In this document: one piece after another, positions 21,601-31,665 of the stretch
Numbering within the stretch: the stretch's first letter is position 1
Layout of the letters: each line of letters opens with the position of its first letter
From: Piezodorus guildinii
Taxonomy: Eukaryota > Arthropoda > Insecta > Hemiptera > Pentatomidae
Direction of reading: 5' to 3'
DNA: 64,000 bases
NCBI GenBank assembly: GCA_023052935.1
Contig: CM041294.1
Coordinates: 27,979,212-28,043,211 of the forward strand
Position numbers and translations under genes: made by a program
Notes under the pieces: model-generated
The model's database searches: none
What the model was told of the DNA's origin: nothing
What the model saw: only the letters and a program-made list of their open reading frames with translations

Positions 21601-22496
21601 GGTTAAATTATTTGCTATTCTCAAGGCTGTTATTTTTGTATTATTAGCTGATTATTTGTTTGAGTTTAGGAATAGGCAATATTTAAAAAATATTTATTTT
21701 TTTAAAATTATGATCAGTTTCTTTTGTAAGTAATAACTCTTAAGTAAGGGCCATTGTTTACTAATCTCAAAATATAATTTTAAAAATAAATTCCAGAATG
21801 GTTTCTTGAAGTGGAAAACACTCTTGAGAGGTCCTATATTAGCAGATCCAGTGTTGCATAACAATTATGTATATTGCGCTACACTTGGAAGCATTGCTGC
21901 CTTACACTCAAGCACTGGGCATCTACTGTGGGAATTAAAACACGATCCAATATTTTCTACACCAGTATTGAATGATTCATATTTAATAGTAGCAGACGTA
22001 ACAGGGCAGGTCCAATGGTTAAATATTAAGAATGGATTAGAGGTATTATAAAACTTTTTTAAACAATAACTTTATTCTTTCCACAATAGTGATACAAAGA
22101 GAAAATAATTTTAATTTTCAGGAAGACGTATTTAGAACTGTAGATTCTATTTTTTCATCTTTAGTAAAATTTATTTTGAATAAAGATGAAATAATAATCT
22201 TTGGGTGCAACAATGGGTTTGTCTACTGTTTGAAAGAAAGAAAACTGCATTGGAAAACATTACTTCATGATAGGGTTGTATCAACACCATTCGTTGAATT
22301 CAATTCAATATCTTCTAACGGACATGTTATATGCTTTACCACTAAAGGAGAATTGTTTATTTTAAACATTAATAATGGAGAGAAATTATCACATTATAAA
22401 TTATCTGGTGAAGTATTTTCTTCACCAATATTGATGAATGGGAAGATTATTGTTGGCTGCAGAGATGACAATGTTTATTGTTTAGATACAATATAA
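12632..22496 (+). CDS. AASDH: AASDH / acyl-CoA synthetase family member 4 (13 exons)
   Basis: This family adenylates a carboxylate substrate (beta-alanine is reported for relatives), loads it on a carrier domain, and ends in a PQQ-type beta-propeller. Exons are 12632-12861, 12944-13146, 13215-13335, 14017-14306, 16273-16491, 16785-16882, 18911-19202, 19291-19563, 19640-19871, 19949-20097, 20455-20609, 21797-22042 and 22122-22496. All are phase-consistent and give 960 residues, somewhat shorter than the vertebrate protein. Visible motifs are the AMP-binding loop TSGTTGKAK, TFDPSVIELFLAL, YGITEVSCWAS, ATGD, the carrier site DGGDSLMAL with its serine, then blades such as GKCIDASPLG, YDGCVYAISTKSGNVMW and GCRDDNVYCLD. 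The second exon's donor at 13147 is inferred from frame. Introns contain a HINE, a mariner and an RTE fragment. All key motifs are intact, so the gene looks functional. Confidence 0.94.
14459..15052 (-). repeat. HINE-like repeat, copy B (shortened)
   Basis: It begins, in plus coordinates, with the ACTTTCACTTAC terminus and ends near TTGCTGGCACCAGATTTT. About 250 bp around the GT tract and middle are missing compared with full copies. It is in the large AASDH intron 4. Confidence 0.8.
15053..15392 (-). repeat. AT-rich subunit repeat (family 2), left part of interrupted copy
   Basis: The sequence resembles the stretch at about 43680-43915, including GAGATRTRGCGTTTT and CCTTTGAATTAT. It is broken by the mariner starting at 15393 and resumes near 16060 with AACAGATATTTGGAAATAAT. 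It is non-coding and lies within an AASDH intron. Confidence 0.6.
15393..16050 (+). mobile_element. Second mariner lineage, decayed copy
   Basis: It begins TTGGGTTGTCCGAAAAGTTT after TA, a classic mariner terminal repeat distinct from the other mariners here. A C-terminal transposase piece (about 15716-15940) keeps FHQDNARPH with the second catalytic Asp. It has the motif region ahead of the third Asp damaged (HPPSSK). No clean right inverted repeat is visible, so the right end is approximate. It is dead by deletion and frame breaks. Confidence 0.8.
16930..17110 (+). repeat. Dispersed repeat with CTCATGTCACAG start
   Basis: The phrase ATAAAATTCTCATGTCAC and the following CTCCTCCGAAACGGCATGACC recur at about 33320-33380 and, weaker, at 48770-48830. 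The layout resembles one end of a Helitron-type element, but I see no second terminus. It is intronic within AASDH. Confidence 0.45.
17640..18730 (+). pseudogene. RTE-like non-LTR retrotransposon, 5'-truncated
   Basis: The open frame 17682-18608 encodes the reverse transcriptase core: FNLMLEKAV, ILAYADDLDIVGRS with catalytic YADD, LEINASKTKYMV, and the thumb and C-terminal KRRRGRPRSRW. It starts mid-domain after FRAAYDKVN, so fingers and endonuclease are lost. A frameshift near 18597 and a later stop break the C-terminus, which would continue to about 18720 as DRDNWRLLQEVKT. It lies in the AASDH intron before exon 7. It is a different lineage from the RTE-like copies near 51-53 kb. Confidence 0.85.
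20610..21796 (+). other. AASDH intron 11, no feature assigned
   Basis: This 1.2-kb intron holds no recognisable exon, repeat terminus or RNA gene. A moderately GC-richer stretch near 20870-21080 may be old transposon sequence, but no motif supports a family. Confidence 0.4.
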
Positions 22497-22533
22497 ATAT
22501 GGTGTTTACTCATTCAAAAAATAACGGTTCGCA

Positions 22534-22549
22534 AATAAATTATTTTATT
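22534..22549. terminator. Adjacent convergent poly(A) signals
   Basis: AATAAA at 22534-22539 on plus lies 38 bp past the AASDH stop. TTTATT at 22544-22549 reads AATAAA on minus, about 84 bp past the CLPB stop. The two transcripts must therefore overlap or abut tail to tail. These are consensus matches in AT-rich DNA, so their use is inferred. Confidence 0.5.
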
Positions 22550-22632
22550 TCTAATGTACATATGTTACTTTAAATATAAAAAAAATATTACTGATCTTTG
22601 GATTCATTAAATACTAGATGTTGGATTTCATT

Positions 22633-25600
22633 TTATGACCATAAGTTATTTCTAACCATAGCATAAGTAAGTTTTTTCAAAGGAGTTGTGCCTTCTATAT
22701 CAACAAAGTCTTTCGTCCCTTTAGGCTGCAAACGCAGCTTGATTGAAGGTTCAGATGCCTCATTTTGATCGGGCCAATGAACAACTAAATGTACTGAACA
22801 GCCTGGTTTTAGAACACCTAAAAAATAAATGTATAAAATGATAAATAAATAATAAAAAACACTGCAAATTATTACACAACGGTTTATAATTTTTAAATAA
22901 CTATATTAGGGTATCACTATTTATATAGCTGTTTAAAGGCAATTTACTATTATGAAAAATCAATAAATAATTCAAAAGAAAATGGTCGATCTCCAATACT
23001 AATTTCAAAACTATATTTCTTTATTTTTTTTTCTAGATTAGTATATTTGACGAATTGTAAAATAATGATAATAAAAGATGGAAGAAGAAAAATTGTGCTG
23101 GTTTTAATATGAATATATTTCTGCTATTTCTGAACTGATTTCATTGATGCTTTTTTCATTTTGTAGAAAATTATATGCTCTATTGACATTTTTTTGGTAT
23201 TTATTCATTTTAACATTTTTTTTTCTTTGTTTATCTTGATGACTTGATCACAAATTCTTTTTGATTTTTCTCTATCTTCAATAACAATCGAGTTTTGGGA
23301 GAATTACATCTCTTCTAATTTGTGACATCAATATATGGATCAATTTATTTATTTTTTCTTTATCTGACTGCTTCTAAAACTAAATACACATTTTTCTCTT
23401 ATCTTCAAAAATAAGGGAGTTATGGGCATATAGATATATAGGTGACATTTCAATTTTTTACAGTTTTAAAATTAATAGTGGTGCACTGGTTTAAACTATA
23501 TAGAATTTTTCTTTATCTTAAAAACAAAACACGTTACAAGTGTATATATAAGCAAGATTTTAATTTTTTATTTTTTTTTTATTCCTTGCGTTATCCTGTA
23601 CCTAAAACTCAATACAATTTTTTCTCTATCTTATAAAATAACTGGGTTGTAGGCATATTTATGGGTACAATTTTTTTTTTTCTTCACCATGAGATGAGGT
23701 ACACATCCTCACTCACCAATTCGACCAAAAGATATTTACATATATTCTTAAAACATTTACCATAATTGTAAATTAAAATACCTGATTCTTGAGCTGCTGC
23801 CAACTTACTGACAACCCTTCGCTCTACTTCATATTTAATACTCCTAGCACCATNNNNNNNNNNNNNNNNNNNNNNNNNNNNNNNNNNNNNNNNNNNNNNN
23901 NNNNNNNNNNNNNNNNNNNNNNNNNNNNNNNNNNNNNNNNNNNNNNNNNNNNNTTTTTTATGTGTGGTAAGTGTAGCTCAAAAACAATGAGTTATAACTA
24001 AAATATGGTATTTGAAAAGGGTCTCTCAAATACGAAAATCAAAATCGACAAACCAGAAGAGCCACTATATACTATGCATTTTTTACTTTTTTTAAGATTA
24101 CCTCAAAAATGGCTCTAGCGATTTTGATTGAACTCGATATATCAATGTAAAATTTAATGGTCTTTTAATATCATGTAGGTTTCATTCTGATTGAAATAGT
24201 CTGACATGGTTTAAATGCTGAATTTTTTCATTTTCTTCCTCAAAAGTACTTTAAATTTTGTAGATTCTAAAAAATTAACAATATAGTCTGATTAGCCTTG
24301 ATAATAAAGGACTTTATATAAAAGTCAATCAAATTTTTTACTCAACATAAGGAGAAAAGGGCAAACATATTTATTTTTTTTCTGAACACAAGAATAGTAA
24401 AGTAGACGTATAATATACCATTGAAAAGCTAAAGATTTGAGAAAAAAATTGATTTTACATACAAAGTTGTAGAGAGTAATGTAAAGTGAGCAATAAGGGG
24501 CATAAATTTAAGTGATAATTGTACATAACGATTTTATATAGTTGTATTATTTCCAATGAATCTGAATATAATTTTTTCAGCTCTAACTTTATATAATAGT
24601 TACTAAATTGATTACATTTTAACAAACAAAGTAAGTGACGGTGATGTGTTGCCCTCGCCAATTTTTTTTTTTTTTTCAAAACAAAGGCAAGGCAAGCTGT
24701 TCTTATCTTAGATAATAAATGAGATCAGTGAGGTTCCCTTAACGATAACCTATATCATCTTAAAAATGAGAGCGAGGTAGACATTGTGACACTTGGTCAT
24801 TCTGTTACATCAGCCAATCAAAGCCTGCCTTTAATTAAGGGAAAACCTGGCAACTGAGTGAAACTTTAGTCAAATCATCTTTGCATAGTCATTAGCTTAG
24901 AAACGTACATTTTCTTTGGAATCAGAGACCCATCAAGTTATAAATGGTAGTTTTTCCCCCTCTCTAACTTCAATAGTAATCTAACTACTATACTTCTGAA
25001 TCATAAAATAGAAACCTTCAAAAGTGTTGAGTCCCTTTTCATGAGCAGTTCTGTAATTGTTTATATACTCATCTCCAGCATTTACATCACATCCAGCTTC
25101 TATTAATATTTTTAAAATCTCGGCATTTCCATTTACAGCTGCAAGATGCAATGCATTCCAACCAAGGTGGTGTTTTAAATTTACATTCGCAGTCTCTTCC
25201 TTTAGAAGCCTTCAAAATAAATGAGGAATGTGATAAAAAAGATAAGAGACAATTCATTTTTAATTTATAATAGTAGTCAATCTCATGACTTAGGATGATA
25301 GGTTTGATTATTATTGGCTATTAATAGACTTAGTTTTGTGAAAACTTACTTTCTCAGTTCTTTTGGCGAACCATATTTAACACAGTTAAAAAACTTCAAA
25401 TCTGGAGAAAAAATCAAAATAAATCAATCAGCGACTTCTGAAAGTTATATGTAGCTTGATATAAAAATAAGAAATACCTGTTTTGATTTGTCTTTTACAT
25501 TCTGCAATCATCAAACCAAAACCAAAAGCCAACACTAACTTCCCTCTCCATGACCATGGACTTTCTTCACCATGACAGTTTTCTGAAACTAAAGCTTTTG

Positions 25601-25793
25601 GTTTTAAGTTTTTAGTAGATTGTTTGTCATTTGAATCAATTCTCCAAAGAGTTTTCGAGGTCGTTTCAGGAGTTTCTGAATAAATAAAAAAGGCCTGTTT
25701 ATTTGATGGAGAACGAAGACCTGAAACAAGCCATTTTTTCTTGATAATTCTCTTGCCTACCAGCCTTTTTGTATAACTAACTATGCCTGCCAT
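22633..25793 (-). CDS. CLPB: Caseinolytic peptidase B homolog (CLPB/SKD3), core missing
   Basis: CLPB is a mitochondrial ankyrin-AAA+ disaggregase. Exon 1 (25478-25793) starts MAGIVSYTKRLVGKR, a basic presequence-like N-terminus. The upstream in-frame codon at 25823 is TTG, so ATG 25793 is chosen. Exon 2 (25350-25401) and exon 3 (about 24994-25209) encode ankyrin sequence (LGWNALHLAAVNGNAEILK, IEAGCDVNAGDEY). After the N gap, exon 23782-23853 reads GARSIKYEVERRVVSKL, the family signature after the second AAA+ subdomain. The final exon 22633-22817 gives GCSVHLVVHWPD to the TAA. No Walker A, Walker B or sensor exons occur in 23954-24993. The donor of exon 3 is uncertain. The most likely reading is an assembly gap hiding the AAA+ core. 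Confidence 0.9.
22858..23690 (+). repeat. AT-rich subunit repeat (family 2), in CLPB last intron
   Basis: It opens CTGCAAATTATTACACAACG, like the copy at 34838. It continues as degenerate units of roughly 110-140 bp, each with a T-rich run and a phrase close to CTATCTTCAAAAATAAC followed by GAGTTATGGG. No ORF, no clear terminal repeats. Confidence 0.6.
23854..23953. other. Assembly gap (100 N)
   Basis: Exactly 100 N, the usual placeholder for a gap of unknown size. It interrupts the CLPB gene directly inside the exon that encodes GARSIKYEVERR. Confidence 0.98.
24030..24668 (-). repeat. HINE-like repeat, copy C (truncated, diverged)
   Basis: It shares ACCAGAAGAGCCACT, the ATCATGTAGGTTTCATTCTG segment and the end GTGTTGCCCTCGCCAATTTTT with other copies. 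The hairpin end is missing, lost at or in the N gap. It occupies most of the CLPB sequence between the gap and the ankyrin exons. Confidence 0.75.
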
Positions 25794-25823
25794 AAGATAG
25801 TTATATGAAAAAGTTAATCGCAA

Positions 25824-26535
25824 GGAATATCAGGCTTGTCATTTCCAATCCAAGAACTTCAATTTGGACATGCCATTGTAACCGTGAAATAACCTCATGT
25901 TGACTTGGATTCGATATGTTGATTTTTGGGACATAGTGATAAAGTCTCATATAAGAAGTAAGAAGAAATTGCTTTTGAGGCTAAAAATACATATAAAATT
26001 CTTTTCATTACTGTAACTTGGCATCCTGTTTATTAGATGGAAATACACATTACATTAAATTTCTAGCGTAAAATATTACATATTATCTAAGAGAGCTAAT
26101 CGCCCTTTACTCATTCTTTATTCTATTGTCTCAATTCATAAATTTGTTTTATCCACAATTCATGAATAATAATATTACTTCCTTCTTATGATCATCGTTT
26201 ACAAACATGGAATTATTTTTATATAAAAAATAATTTATATTAACAATGGTACAGTTTATAGAAAAAAATAAATAAAATTTACAAATTAAAATCATTTAGG
26301 GCTTGAGTCCAAAATTAACTACTGATAGCGATAAACAACAGCAACTGATCTACATCTTGTAGTTTCCCCTCCATTGGTTTGGGCAGATGGCTGCCGTTTG
26401 AGAGGTAAATGAAGGACCTGATGTGTGTGTATAATATGTGTGACCTCTAATGGTATATAATACGTCATTTGAAACAGGCTAAACTGAAGGGGGCTCCTAA
26501 AACTAATATTCCTTTATGAAGTACTAGTCATTTAT
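25824..26535. other. Intergenic, nothing assigned
   Basis: This region lies upstream of CLPB on its strand, so it should contain the CLPB promoter. I see no clear core promoter motif, repeat terminus or exon. Confidence 0.4.
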
Positions 26536-26539
26536 TATT

Positions 26540-26960
26540 TTAGAATTCAAAATTGAGACTGTGTTGAACGGAGAGGCAAGACATTATCATCCTAGCAAAC
26601 TTGACCTCTGTTCGAATTCGGCTGCGATGACTTTAATATATATTTTTTTACAATATCTGAGAAACAATAAAACAATTATACTTCAATTAAAAAAGAAATA
26701 TAATGGTACTAAGTGTCTCCTGTATACTGACGAACATATGATATGGGCTAATAACAGCGATACTAAATCGCTTGAGACTTTAATGTAGTGATCCCTGGAT
26801 CTTCTTAAAATATGGTCAGATAAAAATGAAATTCTAGTAAACTTATCAAAGACAGGATTTCAGTTATTTTCACTTTCAATAAAGACATAAGGTACGTTAA
26901 AGATACGTATGTTTCCGAGTTACCTCTTTACAAGCTCCGAAACCTAATAACCTATTGGTT
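26540..26960 (+). pseudogene. Jockey-like reverse transcriptase remnant
   Basis: The frame reads through CLLYTDEHMIWANNSDTKSL, a decayed version of the YADD catalytic block. It continues past two stops into LDLLKIWSDKNEILVNLSKT and a frameshifted tail. A short upstream piece, GEARHYHPSKLDLCSN, resembles the end of an endonuclease domain, suggesting an internal deletion. Non-functional. Confidence 0.6.
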
Positions 26961-27347
26961 TCTGACCACATCATCTGCAATGTTGAACCAATGCAGCAAT
27001 AATGATAAAATGATTGATTGAAAATGTCTATATTTAATGGATATTAAATTAAATTCAAATATATGGAATATTTATAGTTTCGTGACAAGATATGGTTATA
27101 ATTTGCTGTATAATTGACATATTATTAATTTTATTTGTTTTGGCGAAAATTATTTGTGTAATAGTGTAACTTGTTTATGTGCTCTAATGTGTTGGTAGTT
27201 CATAAATTTCTAACCAATGCTTTTTTAACTGAAATATCATGACAGGCACATTGATTAAATAAACTCCATAGTGTAATAAGATATAAATCGGTAATTTGTG
27301 ACTAACTCTTTCTTGCTGTATTACTGCATCCGTATATATTAAAAAAA

Positions 27348-27653
27348 CTCTGTACCACTACAACCCATGAAGGGTCTTGGGCTCAGTACATATAGAGATT
27401 CGTACTGTTTCTAGACCAACGGCTGTGCAATGAGGTGATTAGGCCTTAATCGCGCTCAGCCGCCAGGTTTTTCCCCAATTAATTTGGGTACCCACTTTAT
27501 AGAGGCTGGGTCTGCCCCAGGAGGGTCTCCATACCCTGAGGTCGCCCCCCGACTGAATTAACTGAAAAATTTCTTTCTGCCACAGCCGGGATTCGAACCC
27601 AGGACCCGGAGCACAGCAGACTAGCGCTCTATCCACTAGACCACGCCGCTCCC
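27348..27653 (-). mobile_element. tRNA-derived SINE, family 1, copy 2
   Basis: On minus it begins GGGAGCGGCGTGGTCTAGTG with B box GGTTCGAATCC and follows copy 1 closely to the GTAGTGGTACAG end. A direct repeat, TATATATTAAAAAAA, flanks it (27333-27347 and 27656-27670). It sits about 470 bp upstream of the intronless F-box-like gene. Confidence 0.9.
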
Positions 27654-28106
27654 TATATATATTAAAAAAAAAAACAAAAAACAAAACAAAACAAAAAAAA
27701 AAAAAACCGGGCGTAATAATCTAGAAATTTATAGCTCTAAAACACCTTACCTACCTACCTATAAAAAAAAACAATGTTTCGTTCGTTTTACTTTAATATT
27801 CATGAAGATTAACCCTAAAAAGAACAACTTATAAGCAGGATAATTTAAGAGATAGACCATTAAATGTTAAATAATGTTTTAAAATTTTGCTTCCCACAAG
27901 AAAAAAAATTAGGTTTTGAAATTTAAGTGAGTAAGGTTCAACGTAAGCCCTTGACAAGATAAGGTTATTTTTACTTTGATCTCACGTTAAGATAATGATA
28001 AAATAGCTAATGAAACATTTGTTCCCAAATAGTTACCATAGAAACGAGCATAGATGTAAATTACAAGTTTTTAGATCCAAACATGTAAATTATTACACTT
28101 ATTAAA

Positions 28107-28130
28107 ATGAAGGAAACGATGTGGCAATGA
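28107..28130 (+). promoter_or_regulatory. Upstream ORF overlapping the F-box-like start codon
   Basis: ATG at 28107 opens a 7-codon frame (MKETMWQ). Its TGA at 28128-28130 overlaps the ATG at 28127-28129 of the main frame. Such an overlap could favour termination-reinitiation, if the transcript starts upstream. The reading is direct; a regulatory role is inferred. Confidence 0.45.
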
Positions 28131-29479
28131 ATGCAGATCCTATAGACAGGTTGCCATGCGATGTATGGGTGGAGGTGTTTCAATACGGTTGCCTCGAAGA
28201 AGCGCTGAAAGTACACGATCTGTCAGAGACGTTCGAAAGAGCATGTGGGCTCGCAGTGAGGAAACGGATGACAGACCTGCGTTACCGCATCAGCCGAGGG
28301 GTCTCCGTGATCCGGAAGAAGTTGGATAGCTCGCCTGCTTCCTATGACAGCCATCGGCTTGCAGTTCTCAAGACTATTATCTTACTCAAGTATCTTACCA
28401 CTGAAGTGAACATCCTCTTCAGTACTGTTTGGAGCCATTCGGAGCATATAAAGGCGTGGATGTTCCTTTGTCCACACCTCTTACCTGTCATCAATGAGTT
28501 CGAAAATTTACTCAACTCGTCCATGAACCTCGACGTACGACGGGAGGATTTTACAACATTTAACATGAGGATGGTGCTAAATGCTCATTACGAATTTTTG
28601 AGAAAATATGATGCGGAACTAGTCGATAGGCTCACAGATATAAAAGGAAAGTGGAATTTCGAAATCGAAGCTCTTGATCTTCTCATGTCTTGCCCTTCCA
28701 TTAACTTTCAGTTATCATTGTCAAGTGTGATAGGAGATGAAAGGACTTATGATATTGCGTCATTTTTCGGCTTCTATAACCTAAAACCAGTTTTTCAAGT
28801 TCCTGACGTCCACAATTCTAGTCTCACAACCGAAATGAAAAAAGTTATAATTTTAAGATACTTGAGGGAGTGTGTGCAATGGGAAAATTTGACATTTCTA
28901 CAAACCCTACTTAGTGATATAAATGATTTGGAGTTTCGTGTCCAGCTTCCTAATTTAAGCGATGATATGAGGTTTATTTTGATAATGAGGCTTTTTGACA
29001 GATATGAAACTATTCATCACTCCCCTTACCCCACTCTTCATCGCAATATTTACATCAGTAAGAAGGGTAAACACAATGTACTCAGGGAAAATTATTGTAG
29101 ATTCTCATCCTGCAATGCCAACATGACTGGTTTGTATGTTGTTCTCAATACTTCTAACCAGCCTCCAGAAAACTTGCCGCTGCTTATACATCACTTGAGA
29201 GGACAGCTGAAACTGCTAATGGATGAGAAGATCGAGGACTCAGGCGAAATTTGCCAAAATCTCCTTGATTGTAATTCTTCTACTAAGGATTCTATAAATA
29301 ACAGAAAACTCTTCCTCCAATTGTGCATAAATTACAGAGAAGGTTTTAATTCCTGTCCAGCGGAATCTATAATTAACGTCGTTTACGATAATCAAAATAA
29401 TTGTCACATTTCCTCAAATTACATCGAATCTGAACCCTTCCAGCAATTTCCTATTGACATTAGTGTTGATGAAGATTAA
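28127..29479 (+). CDS. Intronless F-box-like protein
   Basis: A single uninterrupted frame of 450 codons. The start is placed at ATG 28127; the in-frame codon two earlier is GTG. Residues about 4-45 (DRLPCDVWVEVFQYGCLEEALKV...) fit an F-box: an LP-D--VEVF opening, a conserved hydrophobic spacing and a basic end (AVRKRM). F-box proteins recruit substrates to SCF ubiquitin ligases through Skp1. The remainder is helical-looking, with no WD40, LRR or Kelch repeats, and ends acidic (ISVDED). AATAAA lies at 29558-29563. Base composition is less AT-rich than the flanks and the frame is intact, so it is likely a real gene. Absence of introns beside multi-exon neighbours suggests a retrocopy or an ancestrally single-exon gene. 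I cannot name an ortholog. Confidence 0.75.
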   Translation: MNADPIDRLPCDVWVEVFQYGCLEEALKVHDLSETFERACGLAVRKRMTDLRYRISRGVSVIRKKLDSSPASYDSHRLAVLKTIILLKYLTTEVNILFSTVWSHSEHIKAWMFLCPHLLPVINEFENLLNSSMNLDVRREDFTTFNMRMVLNAHYEFLRKYDAELVDRLTDIKGKWNFEIEALDLLMSCPSINFQLSLSSVIGDERTYDIASFFGFYNLKPVFQVPDVHNSSLTTEMKKVIILRYLRECVQWENLTFLQTLLSDINDLEFRVQLPNLSDDMRFILIMRLFDRYETIHHSPYPTLHRNIYISKKGKHNVLRENYCRFSSCNANMTGLYVVLNTSNQPPENLPLLIHHLRGQLKLLMDEKIEDSGEICQNLLDCNSSTKDSINNRKLFLQLCINYREGFNSCPAESIINVVYDNQNNCHISSNYIESEPFQQFPIDISVDED

Positions 29480-29732
29480 TGTACCATTAATTCTTACACC
29501 GTTCTCTCTTTTATTTACTTATGAAAATACCAGTTGGGATAATATAAAAAATCTTTTAATAAATTTTTCATATGGTCGCACTAAATAATGATCATATCAT
29601 GGTTCTTGTTTAATTTATATTTTATGCTTAAATTAAACATTAAAACATTTTAACATTAAAATATCCTTAGAATAATGGAAAAACATCGAGCGATGTGTTA
29701 GTGTGATTTCACTAAAAAAAGATTATCTACTT

Positions 29733-31394
29733 TTTTTATTTTTATTTGCTATCCGCCTCTACCTACATGGTCATTGGCGTCATCACATTACATTATACTC
29801 TGTTGTAGTACCCTACAGTCTTTAAATATTCAAACAGTTTCGATATATGTTTTTCTTCGTCGCCGAGTATTTGGTTCAGTGTGAGTGGCAATCCAATAGC
29901 TTTTCTAAAGTTTTTGTATTTTTTGCATTCTAATAACAAGTGGTTCACACTCTGTATGACGTCACATTTCGTGCAAGTGGGTGCTTCTAACCGTTTTAGG
30001 AGGTACCCATGGGTAAATTGGCTATGACCAATTCTCAATCTGCACAGTAGGATTTCTTCCCTCCTTGACTTTCTGGAGCTAGTTAACCATTTACTGCCTA
30101 ACTTTGTCTGCCCTCTTTTCCACTTTTCCGTCCAATCCGCTAGCAACCCTTCTTTGAATTGTAGCTTCCAATCTTCTACAGTTAATTCATTAATTTGGAC
30201 AATTCCACTCTCTTCTATTCTGGCAGTGTTGGCTGCTTGGTCAGCTTTTTCATTACCCGGAATTCCTCGATCGGCTGGTAACCATAGCAACACAACATGT
30301 GTATGTCCGATTGTGTGCATTTTCCAACTCTCGTTAATTATATCCCGGATTATCGCGTTGGTTGGTGTTTGGCTTTCGATGGCAACCAGCACACTCACTA
30401 TTAAATGTTCTTTGCGTGATATTGCTTCTTGCGCTTCTAAACTCAATGACAATAGAGAGTCAGTTGTTGATCTTCGGGCCCTGAATACAAGTTGGTTTGG
30501 TGAGAGTAATTTATTTTCTTCTAAGGCATCGCTCAATCTCACGTTGATCATTTTTTCTTGAATTTTTGACATGTTCGAGATTAATGAAATAGGACGGAAT
30601 TCTTTAGGTTGACGACTATTATTCTTCTTAGGAATAGGGACGATAATGGATTTTTTCCAGACATCTGGAAATTTTCCACCATTCCATATCTCATTGTAAA
30701 TACCTAGTAAGTATTGTATTCCTTCTTCTGGTAGTTTTTTAAGAATCTCTCCCGTCACACCGTCTATACCAGGAGCCGACCTTCCTTTGCATCTTTGTAG
30801 TGAGTATTTTAATTCTTCAATACTAAAGGCTTCGCTACATACTCCAAAATCATTCCCCAACAACCTGCTGTTCTGTTGTACTTCGTCTTCTTGGGCACCT
30901 GCCTGGCTATTGGTAGAATTTATGGAAGACACATTTCTAAAATGTTAAGCCAACTCTTCAACAATTTCTGTAGGGTCTGTTATAAGTCCGTTATTTAATA
31001 TAAGTCCAGGAATTACTTGTCGTTTCCTGATACCCCTGATACTTCGTAACTTCCTCCATACTTCACCTTAAGTAGTTAGGTGGTTTATTGAAGAGACGAA
31101 CTATTTCCAAGACGCTTTCCTGCTTTTCTTGACGATTCTGTTAGCTATAGCCCTGAACCTCTTGAACTCAATAGCATCCTGAACAGTTCTTGTTCTCCTG
31201 AATCTATTAAGGGCCCACTTCTTTGCTCGGGTTGCATTAAAGTCTTTGTTCCACCATGGAACGTTCCCGCACTGAGCTTCATTTTTGACAATAGGTATTG
31301 TTTCTTTCGCTACTTCCAGGACTAGCTTTGTGAAGAAAGCAACTTTTTCATCTAAATTATGATGGTTTTGTAGGGCTTGTAGCCTTTCTACGAC
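29733..31394 (-). mobile_element. I/Jockey-like non-LTR retrotransposon, internally deleted
   Basis: Read on minus, 31394-30933 encodes the broken linker before the RT. From 30932 to 29793 one open frame runs 379 codons. It starts with the RT fingers (SAPGIDGVTGEILKKLP, WKKSIIVPIPKKN, FRPISLISNMSKI, NQLVFRARRSTTD). It then jumps from LSLSLEAQEAISRKE directly into an RNase H end (HTHVVLLWLPADRGIPGNEKADQAA) and a zinc-knuckle-like tail (CTKCDVIQSVNHLLLEC). The palm with the YADD aspartates is gone, yet the frame stays open. TATCTACTT at both borders (29724-29732, 31395-31403) may be the target duplication, with a T-rich 3' tail. Confidence 0.85.
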
Positions 31395-31665
31395 TATCTA
31401 CTTATATTATGAGTAATTTACTTTAACTTTTTGATTATTTTAGAATTGACCTAATTTCTATGTAATGAGATATTAAAATTTAACTTATTTTTAGCGAAAG
31501 TAAAGTAAATTGATTTCAACTGGAAACAGCTTCTACTAACACAATTATCTATAAAATATTATGTTTAACAAATAATAATATTAGTAGAATTATGATCAAT
31601 GCCAAATAGAAGCAACGTACAATAGTACCTAATAGCAAATTACATGACATTTTCATGTACATTTT

